Shown here: piece after piece, positions 33,777-44,442 of the stretch | How the letters are laid out: each line of letters starts with the position of its first letter | Numbering within the stretch: the stretch's first letter is position 1 | Assembly: GCA_946122785.1 (NCBI GenBank) | Contig: CAMGYJ010000002.1 | Span: forward strand, 14,334,839 to 14,398,838 | DNA from: Linum tenue | Taxonomy: Eukaryota > Streptophyta > Magnoliopsida > Malpighiales > Linaceae | Reading direction: 5' to 3' | DNA length: 64,000 nucleotides | The notes under the pieces: model-generated | What the model saw: the letters and a program-made list of their open reading frames with translations, nothing else | What the model was told of the DNA's origin: nothing | Databases searched by the model: none | Made by a program: the position numbers and the translations under genes

Positions 33777-34085
33777 TGTTGGAGACGTACGTACGTATAT
33801 AGGACGTACGTATGCATGACGAGTGGGATGTACTCGTTTGTCATGTTTTATTTGTTTATGGGGTGTTTAGTGTTTTGCATTCCTTGCTACTGGTGAAAAC
33901 GGAATGCACATCCCATATATATTTATAAGTGTTTGTTGCCGAGCTGTGTTCTGTAGGTTTTGGTTCAAAAGGAAAACCCTAATAAAAGTTCAGCCGAAGA
34001 CTCCTTTGTGAGTCTTCCGTGGATTAGTCTCGTTTTTACGAACGAGGATACCACGTAAATCGTGTTGTTTTGAGTGTTTCTTGCA
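33777..34085 (+). repeat. 3' LTR of the Copia element
   Basis: It has the same ends as the 5' copy. The TATA region differs by one base (ATATATTTATAA). Confidence 0.9.
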
Positions 34086-34090
34086 TTATT

Positions 34091-36499
34091 CTATAAAAAG
34101 GGTATTGTTATAATGACATTTTCAAGAATATTTACGTTATACTTGTGCATTTGAGAAATACTGGTTGTTTGAGTTATACGTGCAAACTACGTAGGACTAT
34201 AAATCCTACAATGACGTTAATGTTGTGCACTAATAGACAATCCGTGATGTGAAATCCAGGTTGACCATTTCCAAAACTTGAGCTTTGTTTTTAGTAGCCA
34301 TTTGGGTGGATTAAGTTTTCAACCCATTTGTCTAAACTTTTAGGAAATGGAAAGGCTTATCAGTTAACCTTTTTTTAAGCTTCGTTTTTAATATAGTTGC
34401 AGCTAACGTATGATGTTTTTAATATAATATCAACTGGGCCATTTGCGTTACTGTTAGAATATGATAATGGAAAGATGGAACCAGTAAAGGTAATTGAAGG
34501 GACCTTTTCAACAACTTTTCCAAGCACTACAATCATGATTCATGGGGGTTGGTTTGGTGCAGGCACTCTTTTTAGGCGTCACTTACCATGTGAGACCACC
34601 ACACTAGTATATTATTACTATTAGCATCCTTTTCGTAACAAAAAGTAGTGTGTATTATTAGTCTCCTCTTTATTACATCTTTCATCTCTTTCCAAATTAT
34701 TCATCCACATAATTTCACAGACTATCTTCCATGTTGCTAACGTACAACTACTTTGTGCTATATATGTGTTTATTTTAGTATGCCTAGTTTTTGTTTTATC
34801 AGATAGTCAATTAAATACATTGTGCACTGCAAGTGCATTAAGTGTTGTATTGAGTAACTATGTACCTAACACTCAATTTCTCTCCAAAAAAAAAAACCTA
34901 ACACTCAATGACCAACTTTGCCATATATTTAGAAGAAAAAGTCTACATTAAAGCACAATTGTTACACATCATGAAAGCCAGCGTACATCCATCATAGCAC
35001 GACAAACTTCAAAATTTGCACAATAGGAAAACAAAGATTCTTCATTCAGAAAACAAGCATAAATTGTATAAAGAACTTTCCCCCTCATCACAATGAGAAT
35101 AACTCAACATCGAGTTTCATAAGCAAGAAAGAGTTGTTTGAAACTCTTTCTTGCTTATGATTCTCAATATCTGATCCTAATGCCGTAACGACTCAATAAA
35201 CAACATCTTCTCTATATGCTATATGATCAAAACTTCACATTGCCTCCAAAAACAATAACCTAAACAGAGACAAATCTTTGGATCAGGGGACGCTTCGTAC
35301 TATAAAAAAAGCAATTTGCACCCCCCTACTAACCATAACAAGTGTGTTGGTGTCATTATCAACAATGAGCTAACCATGCTAGTTAGTGTTCAATACAATA
35401 CAGTGACCCCATGCAATCTTATGCAATGGGACTTAGGCTCTAGCGTCGCAGAGGCTGCTTCCTCACATTTTCTCAAACCAGATAATTTGAGCGTTGATAA
35501 CACTCTCGTTGTTATGAATATATACCAACTGAAATTTATGAAACTTTTACCAAGTACAAGAGATTATGACCAACTTACCTATTAAGTCATAAAACGATAT
35601 CTCCAAGATCAAATTGATAATTAACTTGCCACAAATTGATCTCTATTCTACGAATAACAAAGGAGGAAACCAACCACCGCCACAATACTATTGTGTTTGG
35701 TTCTTCTAGTGTACCACTTTGAATTACCACGGGGAGGACAAAGTGTCACATTTAAAATGATATATAGGCTTTTCCCCACATGAAGCCAGAAATGAGGGTT
35801 TGTCTTTTGCTTGTTAAATTTGGAAAATGAAAGATTTGATTAAATTTTTGGTTTAAAAAAATCATGAGATGAATTTGAGAAAATTTGTTGTTTTTTGGAT
35901 TTTTATGTATTTTGTTGTTATGAATCTATAGAAGGGGAGAATATAGGCATAATTACCCTTAATAAGAGAATAGTTTTTTTCACTCCAAATTGGTAGGCAA
36001 CTGCTACATCAAATTTTTCCAACAAATAATCACTACACTATACTGTAGCAAATCTCATGAACAAGGGAAAAAACTATTTAATTTCCTCCCGTTTCCCTAT
36101 CTACTTGCCATCCTTCGTGAATAGAGGATAAAACATTTGTATTTTGAAATGAGAACATAAAAGTAAATAGTTATCATTGATTTGGGGTTATATCCCAAAT
36201 CCTTGAATTTACAAGTATGTATGGTCAAAAGTTTTGAACTCTGAATATCCGTAGGCTCCACATAGTCTCTAAATAAATCACAAGTAAACAATAAACTTCT
36301 CTCAAATTCATGATAAATTGAGGGGTGGTTTGTTTCATGGATTTGGATACGATGATTTAAGATTAAGATCAAAACTTGGATTTGTAAAAATCATAAATTT
36401 GTGATAAGTGTGATTGATTATGAATATGAAAAATCTTATATTTGTTCGATGAATTTGTTGTTATGGTTTGTTGATTTCATATCCAACTGGGAGTTCACT
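34091..36499. other. Gene-poor AT-rich stretch
   Basis: No ORF shows a known motif. It contains the hairpin at 35118-35159 described separately. Short stretches around 34430-34620 have mixed base composition but no family match that I recognise. Confidence 0.5.
35118..35159. repeat. Perfect 18-bp-stem hairpin
   Basis: CATAAGCAAGAAAGAGTT pairs fully with AACTCTTTCTTGCTTATG around a six-base loop. There is no obvious flanking duplication. It may be a fold-back relic or a small-RNA hairpin. Confidence 0.85.
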
Positions 36500-37105
36500 C
36501 ATTCACTTAGGGGTGTTCAAATGGTTACCATGGTAATTACCAAACTAGATAAGACTAAATTCTATTAACCGTGGAATACAATATCATAACCAAACCGTCC
36601 AAACTAATACATCAAACAAAATTAACCAAACCGAAGTTTAATCGGTTTGTTTCATTGGTTAACAAAATAACCAATATAACATCACATTATCATTATGTGA
36701 GAAAAATTTCTGACTATTATCAATTCGCAATTTATATAATAAATAATATATAACAATCAGAACATACTTATAGTTATTCCTTAATAAAAATACATGTAAC
36801 TAATACAATTATCTTACATTTGACTCTTGAGTGGTTATACAAAGTATGAAGTATTTGTACATAATATATATTAGCTATATACAACTAATTACTTAACTGG
36901 TTAATTTAGTTTGATCGATTAGGAGTGTCTAAATCAAACTAAACCACCTAAACCAAACAAATTAAAAAATTTAACCAAACCAAACCAAACCAAACCAATT
37001 ATTCAAACTAAATTATCCAAATACGGAAAAAATCCCAAAGTACACACGTTCTTAAAAAAAATTCCCAAAATACATAAGTTATAAAAAAAATTCCAAAACT
37101 ACACA

Positions 37106-37437
37106 TGTTTGAGCATCACCGTTTTTGACAAAGGCGGTGAAGATAATCACCGCGTTTGTCAAAGACGGTGAATATTTCACCGTTTAAAACCAAAACGGTG
37201 ACGTATTCACCGCCTCTATCTAAAACGGTGATGTATTCACCGCGTTTGTGGAAGACGGTGAATACATCACCGTTTTTGTTGACAACGGTGATTACCTTCA
37301 CCGTTTTAGGGTAAAGCGGTGATATATTCCCACGTTTCCCACCCCCGGTAGGTCAAAATTAGGTCACACCTACCTATTGTTCACCGTTTGAGACAAACGC
37401 GGTGATGTTGTTCACCGTTTTTGACAAAAACGGTGAA
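37106..37437 (+). repeat. Left array of CACCG/CGGTG inverted motifs
   Basis: Motifs alternate as TTCACCGTTTT and AAAACGGTGA with a repeating unit near 40 bp, six units or so to 37330 and two more at 37380-37437. Each unit can fold on itself, and the whole array pairs with the right arm. Confidence 0.85.
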
Positions 37438-37454
37438 TAATAGGCAGATTTTCC

Positions 37455-37462
37455 TATAAATA
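37455..37462 (+). promoter_or_regulatory. TATA box of the transposase-derived gene
   Basis: TATAAATA lies just after the left array and before a leader that holds a probable intron, whose acceptor TTTGTAG precedes the ATG at 37819. Function is inferred from position and consensus. Confidence 0.5.
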
Positions 37463-37602
37463 CCAACCCACCAGCAGAAGCAAAAACATAACCACTCCCC
37501 CCTTCTTCAAATTTCAGCAACAAAAATCGAGCATAATACACAGAACAGACATTTTTCGGTATGTTGAGACTTTTCGTATTATTGTCTAATTATGTTTTTA
37601 GT

Positions 37603-37726
37603 AGTTATAGTATGATTAAATTTTCGTATTATGTTGTTGTTAGTTAGTTGAATTTATGTTCGTTAGTTATAGTATGATTTAATTTTCGTATTATGTTGTT
37701 GTTAGTTAGTTGAATTTATTTTCGTT
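37603..37726 (+). repeat. 62-bp tandem duplication in the leader
   Basis: Copies start at 37603 and 37665 and share AGTTATAGTATGATT and GTTGTTGTTAGTTAGTTGAA. They lie in the presumed leader intron. Confidence 0.8.
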
Positions 37727-37818
37727 AGTCATGAGATGGACAATATTAGTTGTACAATATGATTTTGGTTAATTTTACTGTCTTTAAGCTAATATATACT
37801 TATCCTCGATTTGTAGAT

Positions 37819-39009
37819 ATGGGTAAATTCAAGAAGTTTCATCTTACTATTCGGTGGAATGGAAGGGTGACAAACTCTAACATAGGCATTGATTATGAGG
37901 ACGGCGAATCCATTATGTTGAACATTGGTTCCCGATTCAATTTTCAAGAACTCTGTGATCTTTGTGCAGAAAGGGTTTGTACGAGCGGACAGACGAGACT
38001 TGGCAAAATTACTTACCGGTATCCAGACATGAGTGCTGGCGGGGTCGTTTTCCAAGAAGTTGTCATAAACGATGATGACGCGGTTACGATGATGTTACAG
38101 TTCCTAAGCGATAACCAAGTCCGGCTTGCAGAGGTGTATGTTGAGACCGAGGCGGTCGGTGAATCTCATTCTCACCAGTATTCTTATGATGATGGTTTTG
38201 CAGGAGGGTACGAATGGGGTGGTAGTTCGAGCAACTACCAAGGCGGTGGTTATACAGGAGGTTACGGGGAGGGTGGTGGTTCAATCAACTACGGTGGATC
38301 GAGTAGTGCAGGATGGGACAAATACTCGCAACCTCCTAAACCAGCCCCATTTGTTGAGGCCGATGGTGTTCAATGGCCTGCTTGGGGGCCAGAGTGGTAT
38401 GGAATCGAGAATACCATTCGATCAGGGCGTACTTCACATGAGCGAGAGGACGATGTTGGTGATCGTGGTCATGTTGATCCTTCTAGCCCGAGCTATCCAT
38501 TCGAGTCGAGCGACGAGGATACTGAGGAAGATTTGAGATCAGTGAGCGAGGAGGAGGAAGATACTGATGATAACGAGGATGAGGCGGCATTTCGTGAGGC
38601 ACCCACGCCATATTACACACAGGTTCCAACTCAATTTTTACATAGTCAGAATGATCCCCCCGATTATGTCCCTATGCCAGTGTACAATCCGACGGCCAAT
38701 TTGGAGGTGGGTATGGCGTTCCCATCGAAAGACGCTGTGCAGGATGCGTTTACAGAAGAGGCGTTGAGGCGCAATTTCGAGTGGAAGGTAAAATATTCTG
38801 ACAGTAAACAACTACATGTCATATGCAAGCATGATGCAGAGGGTTGTACGTGGCAACTGCGGGCTGCAAATATGAAGAGAAAGGGTGCTTGGGTGATTCG
38901 CAAAGCTGAGACGATCCACACATGCTCCTCTTCTATACTTTCCCAAGATCACAGGCAACTAAAAGCAAAGAAGGTTGGGAGAACTATTAAGCACCTTATA
39001 GAAGCATAA
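37819..39009 (+). CDS. Transposase-derived PB1-like/MuDR DNA-binding protein, 396 aa, catalytic domain missing
   Basis: The start MGKFKKFHLTIRWNGRV was chosen because it follows a good intron acceptor; an upstream in-frame ATG exists at 37750. Residues ~1-110 are a PB1-like domain. Residues ~130-200 are Gly/Tyr/Ser-rich (GGGYTGGYGEGGGSINYGGS), then comes an acidic stretch with EEEEDTDDNED. The C-terminal ~110 residues are the MuDR domain: VGMAFPSKDAVQDAF, FEWKVKYSDSKQLHVICKHD, CTWQLRA and IHTC. The TAA at 39007-39009 is a nonsense change, since frame and family text (IKVKAIMAEVKDRHSYTIRY) continue to 39252. The DDE transposase domain and SWIM zinc finger are absent. It might bind element ends without cutting. 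Confidence 0.8.
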   Translation: MGKFKKFHLTIRWNGRVTNSNIGIDYEDGESIMLNIGSRFNFQELCDLCAERVCTSGQTRLGKITYRYPDMSAGGVVFQEVVINDDDAVTMMLQFLSDNQVRLAEVYVETEAVGESHSHQYSYDDGFAGGYEWGGSSSNYQGGGYTGGYGEGGGSINYGGSSSAGWDKYSQPPKPAPFVEADGVQWPAWGPEWYGIENTIRSGRTSHEREDDVGDRGHVDPSSPSYPFESSDEDTEEDLRSVSEEEEDTDDNEDEAAFREAPTPYYTQVPTQFLHSQNDPPDYVPMPVYNPTANLEVGMAFPSKDAVQDAFTEEALRRNFEWKVKYSDSKQLHVICKHDAEGCTWQLRAANMKRKGAWVIRKAETIHTCSSSILSQDHRQLKAKKVGRTIKHLIEA

Positions 39010-39243
39010 CCAGATATCAAGGTGAAAGCTATCATGGCAGAGGTGAAGGATCGACATTCTTACACGATAAGGTATAAAAAAGCATGGCATGGTAAGCAGA
39101 AAGCCATGGCTGAGGTGTATGGTGATTGGGAGGATTCGTATGCTTTACTCCCTAGACTTATGGGAGCAATGGAGGAGTCCAATCCTGGGACTGTTTTCGT
39201 CCCAGTATACAACAATGTATACACTGAGGATCAAGTTCCACTT

Positions 39244-39436
39244 AAACGGTGAAGGCTTCACCGTTTTTGCCTAAAACGGTGAAGTATTCACCGTCTCTGT
39301 TTAAAACGGTGATTCCTTCACCGTTTTATACAAAAACGGTGAATACTTCACCGTTGTGTTTTAGAACGGTGAAATATTCACCGTCTTTGACAAACGCGGT
39401 GATAACCTTCACCGCTTTTGTCAAACACGGTGATGC
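39244..39436 (-). repeat. Right array of CACCG/CGGTG inverted motifs
   Basis: Five to six units of the same ~40-bp pattern in inverted orientation to the left array. The truncated transposase frame reads into its first unit and stops there. Confidence 0.85.
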
Positions 39437-39835
39437 CCAAACATGTGTACTTTTGGAAATTTTTTTATAACTTATGTATTTTGGGAATTTTTTTTAAAAA
39501 CTAGTGTACTTTGGGATTTTTTCCTCCAAATACTGGCTATTAAAACAATTACCACGAACCAATCGGTTTGAACACCCCACATTCAGTCATCCACTGGTCC
39601 ACAAGCGACGGACAGCGAACTATTAGTGCAATTGGGCGCGCATCGCGGTCCCCTGTGTCTCTGTGATCCGGCTTCGATATCTTCATCTCCCTTGTTCTTT
39701 TCTGCCTAATCTGAATTAATTTTTCCAAGTGACATTATTCACTAAAAAACAATTAATCGAAAAAAGGAAAGAAAATAGAAACGAATATCTCGCCCTTACT
39801 CTTCTTCCAGAAGCAGCTCTCACTGTATAAGTATT

Positions 39836-39843
39836 TTTGTCCA
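39836..39843 (+). promoter_or_regulatory. TATA box of DWF1
   Basis: TATAAGTA lies about 80 bp before the first splice donor of the leader, at the position expected for a plant core promoter. Confidence 0.45.
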
Positions 39844-39920
39844 CTCTCTCCATTCACTCGCCTGCTTCAACTGTGAGGTTCCTGCCGCCTGAGCGATTCA
39901 TCGCCGCCGTTTCTCCTCAG

Positions 39921-41406
39921 GTTAGTCTTTCTCCCTCCCTCTCTGCAAATGCCTGAATCTTCTCCATTTCGAGCGTCTCTATTCCTTCCTCTTCCCTTTT
40001 TTTTTTGCGACGGTTCTTGCTTGCTATACTACGTCGCTGTTTGGCGGCTGAGAAAGTGACGGGAAATCGGCACTCCGATTGAGCGATTCTTTGTGGCGTT
40101 TCGCTTTACTTTCAACGCTCGGTTATCTACCGGTTTGTTGATTTGATGTTGTTTCTCTCTTTTTCGAAGAGTGTGACTGTTAATTGCCGAGAAAAGTTTG
40201 TTTGGATGCTGAGAAAGAGACTGGAACTTGAAAAATCTCCGTGAAGCCGTTTTTCTTTTCTGCATTTTGCTTCTCTCTCGTTTTTGGCTAGCTCACGACT
40301 TTCAGTCTTCGGTACTGACTGTTACGATCTTCCCGTCCATGGCGTAATAGTTTTTTTCCCCCGGAAACCAAACAATCGAGCGATTGACTGGCTTTTCTGC
40401 GAGTTAGATTCGTGATCTTCTCTTTTAAGTTCCTTTGGTTAGGTAACGAAGCTGTAGATCTGCATTGTGCTTTTCTCCTGTAGGTCCGTTGGATGGTTGC
40501 TTGGTTTGCATGAAGGACTGATAGTGATCCGTTTGTGTTAATTAGCTTCAAATTTCACAGTTCGTATACATTTACCTGTCCTTATCTGCACCAGATCTGA
40601 TGGCTACCGCTTACCAGTACTATACCAGCTCCATTATAGCTTAACTTATCTTCTTGTCGTTTACCTGACTGCGTTATTGCAACCAGTGGTACCTGTTTTT
40701 GACTTCTCGTTTTGATGCTGCATTGATTCATCTGGTTTTTTCCTTTTGATGTTCTCTATCATGCAAGTGAGATCGACATTCAAGATTGTTGAGTGTGATG
40801 AATGATAGATGTGTAAGGGTGCAAAGCAATGTTCTCCGCGGCCAGGACGGGGACCATTTCACCCTGTTTATTGGGATTTATTTTGGATAGTTAATGGCAA
40901 TGCAGCATGTGGATGTTTGGAGTGTTAAGGCTTGGAACTTAGACATCAGTAGCTTCTTTTTCACTTTTCTTGCCTATACTGTTGTGACCTAAACTAGTAA
41001 TTTGGTGTATGTATTGCCACCCGATTTCTCTGTTTTCTTGTTTGTTACTATCTTTACAGCAGAACATGATCAAATTGATGCTATTGTTTCAACTAGTGGT
41101 GTGGTGGGTTGTGCTTCTGTAGATGGATTCAATTTAGTTTTTATTTTAATTGGTCTTGTCTAAATGCTGAGAGGAGCATCCTTATTTGGATTATTATACT
41201 TATGAGTGACCTAAGACGAGGAGTTAGCTTTTTTATATTGTGGTGGTTTTGTTGATCATCACGAAGTTTGCGAGAATGGTTATCATGCTGTCTCTGTCTT
41301 CACTTTATCTTTCTAAGATGCTTATAGTTGCCCGTAAGCACTTATGCTGACCATTTCTTCATTGTGTTCTTTAATTCATTGTAGTCCTCTTTTCTTTTTG
41401 GGGCAG
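39921..41406 (+). other. Large 5' UTR intron of DWF1
   Basis: The leader exon ends CTCCTCAG before donor GTTAGTC; the acceptor GGGGCAG lies 31 bases before the ATG. The 1.49-kb T-rich intron has no coding motif. Leader introns of this kind often support strong broad expression; here that is inference. Confidence 0.7.
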
Positions 41407-41437
41407 GTACTAAGGATATCTCTGGAGAAGAAGCAGA

Positions 41438-43346
41438 ATGTCTGATCTAGAAGTTCCTTTGACTGAGCGCCCCAAGAGGAAGAAGATTTGGGTGGATTAC
41501 TTTGTTAACTTCAGATGGATTATAGTCATCTTTGTTGTCCTTCCAATCTCTTTCACCCTCTACTTCCTCACTTATCTTGGCGATGTCAAGTCTGAGATGA
41601 AGTCCTACAAGAAGCGTCAAAAGGAACATGATGAAAATGTCAAGAAAGTCGTTAAGCGACTTAAGGAAAGAAACCCATCAAAGGATGGTCTCGTCTGTAC
41701 TGCTCGTAAACCCTGGATTGCAGTTGGCATGCGGAATGTTGACTACAAAAGAGCAAGACACTTTGAAGTCGACCTATCTGCATTCCGAAACATCCTTGAA
41801 ATTGACAAGGAGAGAATGATTGCTAAGGTTGAGCCACTTGTCAACATGGGACAGATAAGCAGGGCCACAGTGCCAATGAATCTTTCCCTTGCAGTGGTTG
41901 CTGAGCTGGACGATCTCACTGTGGGTGGACTCATCAATGGTTATGGGATAGAAGGAAGCTCTCACATCTATGGCCTGTTCTCCGACACTGTCGTGGCTTA
42001 TGAGATTGTTCTAGCTGATGGTCAGGTCGTCAGAGCCACCAAGGACAATGAGTACTCCGATTTGTTCTATGCCATCCCTTGGTCTCAGGGAACTCTTGGG
42101 CTTCTTGTATCCGCTGAGATCAAGCTTATCCATATCAAAGAGTACATGAAGCTCACCTACCATCCTGTCAAGGGTAGCCTCAAAGATCTGGCACAGGGTT
42201 ATATCGACTCTTTTGCACCCAAAGATGGAGATCAGGATAATCCTGACAAGGTCCCAGATTTTGTGGAGGCTATGATTTATAACCCTCATGAAGGTGTGAT
42301 GATGACTGGCAGATATGCATCCAAAGAAGAGGCGAAACAAAAGGGAAACAAGATCAACAGCGTCGGTTGGTGGTTCAAGCCGTGGTTCTACCAACATGCG
42401 CAGACAGCATTGAAGAGAGGGGAGTTTGTGGAGTACATTCCTACTAGGGAATACTATCACAGGCATACCAGGTGTTTGTATTGGGAAGGCAAGCTCATTC
42501 TCCCATTTGCTGACCAGTTTTGGTTTAGGTATCTCTTGGGCTGGCTGATGCCTCCTAAGGTCTCTCTGCTCAAGGCCACACAAGGTGAAGCAATCAGAAA
42601 CTACTACCATGAGATGCATGTTATCCAGGATATGCTTGTTCCTTTGTACAAGGTCGGTGATGCGTTGGAATGGGTCCACCGTGAGATGGAGGTAAAACAG
42701 CATTCCCTGTGTCTTTGTTCTATTTGCATATTTAAGTATTCAATGCGACTTATAAAAGGAAAAAAAAAAGGTATCAACATGGTGAAATCAGTGACTACTA
42801 TGCTTCTCTTCTTTGTTAATGTAGCAACCGGTGCAGATCTTATTTTCTGTTTCTAACATGTTGTAATGTAACCTGTTTTCCACTGGTGGCGATTTGTAGG
42901 TATACCCTATCTGGCTCTGCCCTCACAAGCTATTCAGGCTCCCTATTAAGACCATGATCTACCCCGAGCCAGGATTCGAGACCCACCGCAGACAAGGAGA
43001 CACCTCATATGCTCAGATGTACACGGATGTCGGAGTGTACTACGCACCGGGACCTGTCCTGAGAGGCGAGGTATTTGATGGAGCTGAGGCTGTTCGCCGG
43101 ATGGAGCAGTGGTTGATCGAGAACCACGGTTTCCAGCCACAGTACGCCGTCTCGGAGCTGAATGAGAGGAGCTTCTGGAGAATGTTTGATGGTGGGCTGT
43201 ACGAGGAGGCCAGGAAGAAGTACAAAGCTGTGGGCACATTCATGAGCGTGTACTACAAGTGTAAGAAAGGGAGGAAGACCGAGAAGGAGGTTCAGGAAGC
43301 AGAGCAAGCCCAGGTGGAGACTCCTTATGCCGAGCTCGACCCGTAG
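41438..43346 (+). CDS. DWF1: Delta(24)-sterol reductase DWARF1/DIMINUTO, 566 aa
   Basis: Coding exons are 41438-42691 and 42900-43346, joined in phase at EME-VYPIWLCPHK. The protein begins MSDLEVPLTERPKRKKIWVD. A single membrane anchor, WIIVIFVVLPISFTLYFLTY, lies near residues 27-46. A FAD-linked oxidase domain follows, with FEVDLSAFRNILEIDKERMI, VEPLVNMGQISRATVPMNLS and DDLTVGGLINGYGIEGSSHI. The C-terminal part has MYTDVGVYYAPGPVLRGEVF and GTFMSVYYKCKKGRKTEKEV. DWF1 reduces 24-methylenecholesterol to campesterol in the ER, an early step of brassinosteroid supply; the Arabidopsis enzyme binds calmodulin. Length is within a few residues of the family norm. No lesion is visible. Confidence 0.95.
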
Positions 43347-43879
43347 AGGCCTGGGACGGGACACATTGTTCCTGAAAACTGAAAAGCTTCGGATTTCGGC
43401 TTGATCGTTGAAGTTTGTGTTTCGTCTAGCTTTTAATTGATCTGAAAGGCTGTGTGTGTGCCTTGAGTTCGTCTGCAGACTCTAGTTGTTCCCCAACCTC
43501 TAATCCTTCTTAGTTGCTGACTCTCAGGCTTACTGTACTGTGTTTTACCGAATGTTGTGTACTCTTTTAGTTTCTTAGTTTGTGGTGAAGCTTGAACTTT
43601 GATGAAAAGTCTTCTGATTTTGTGAATCCACCCCTTGTCTTGCTCCAGACTCCAGTTTACATATCTTGCGTTTCTGTGAGAACAGTTGCTAAGCGATATA
43701 ATTTTGCGGTTTGCACTTCTATCTTTGTGAGCCAGCAGGTCCACGATTACTGGGCCACTAGCAAAGACTTGAGCTTAGGAACGAATGGGCTTATAGTTGC
43801 CAATAACTGGGCTCAAGGGATGGCACTACACTAAAGGCCGTCCTCCAATCCATTTAGCTCCACCCGGATGTCCATCTTC
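43347..43879 (+). other. 3' untranslated region and flank of DWF1
   Basis: T-rich sequence follows the stop codon. No gene recognised. A hAT-like MITE begins at its end. Confidence 0.5.
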
Positions 43880-44400
43880 TAAAGCTGTTAATGAACCAAG
43901 CCGCTAATGAATGGCTCGACATCCAATTCGAGAAAAATTCGTTCGACACTCAATTCGTCTTAATCGAGCTGGCTTGCGAAAAAGCTCGTTAACTAAACGA
44001 GCTGAACTCGAGCCATACCATGTTCAGTTCGAAAGCTCGTGAACAAGCTCATTTAACAGTTTGACATCAGAAAGGTTTGAATTCATGAACTTTATGTATT
44101 GAAATTGGGATGAACATTGTGTTTTATTTTGCTAGACTTTGCTACAGGTTTGAATGTAATTTTGTGCTCAGTTCTAGGTCAATCTTGAATTATCTTGAAC
44201 ATTTTATGAGCTGAACTCGATTTTGGGCTCGTTAAACTTATTTGACAAGCCGAGCTCGAGCTTTCATTTTCATAAATGAGTCGAGCACGAGCTTGCACAT
44301 TAAAGCTCGTGACGAACACGAGACGAACTCGAGCTTGAGAATATATTAATGAGTCGAGCCCGAACTATGACAAAGTTGGCTTGGATCATTAACAACCCTA
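43880..44400. mobile_element. hAT-like MITE rich in GCTCGAGC motifs
   Basis: The left end TAAAGCTGTTAATGAACCAA and inverted right end TAGGGTTGTTAATGATCCAA correspond. ATCTTC repeats on both sides within the 8-bp flanks (CCATCTTC and TGATCTTC). The interior is packed with GAGCTCG-type palindromes. Confidence 0.65.
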
Positions 44401-44442
44401 TGATCTTCCTAATCTCTCTCTCTCTCTCTCTAACTACACTCC

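Larger units (their letters stand above)
29058..34085 (+). mobile_element. Ty1/Copia retrotransposon, nearly complete
   Basis: Identical-length 309-bp LTRs (TGTTGGAGACG...TTTCTTGCA) are flanked by TTATT on both sides (29053-29057 and 34086-34090). A TGGTATCAGAGC primer site follows the 5' LTR, and CTTGAGGGGGTG precedes the 3' LTR. About eight LTR differences by eye give roughly 97% identity. Domain order gag, protease, integrase, RT, RNase H defines Copia. Two lesions in the polyprotein frame mean it is not autonomous as it stands. Confidence 0.93.
37025..39524 (+). mobile_element. Mutator-like element with hairpin-array ends
   Basis: TCCAAATAC directly repeats on both sides (37016-37024 and 39525-39533), a perfect 9-bp target duplication typical of Mutator-like elements. 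The ends GGAAAAAATCCCAAAGTACAC are inverted copies. The long inverted regions continue through AATTCCCAAAATACATAAGT and into arrays of CACCG/CGGTG motifs. It codes for the N-terminal part of a MuDR-type transposase only. Confidence 0.9.
36508..39579. mobile_element. hAT-like MITE split by a nested Mutator-like element
   Basis: The left end TAGGGGTGTTCAAATGGTTA and inverted right end TGGGGTGTTCAAACCGATTG correspond. CATTCACT (36500-36507) and CATTCAGT (39580-39587) make an 8-bp flank with one mismatch. Without the nested insertion the element is about 560 bp and rich in AAACCA/TGGTTT motifs. Confidence 0.7.

Noticed and set aside
35316..35585. 89-codon ORF as a gene
   Set aside because: It shows no recognisable motif, and its AT-rich context makes a chance ORF more likely.
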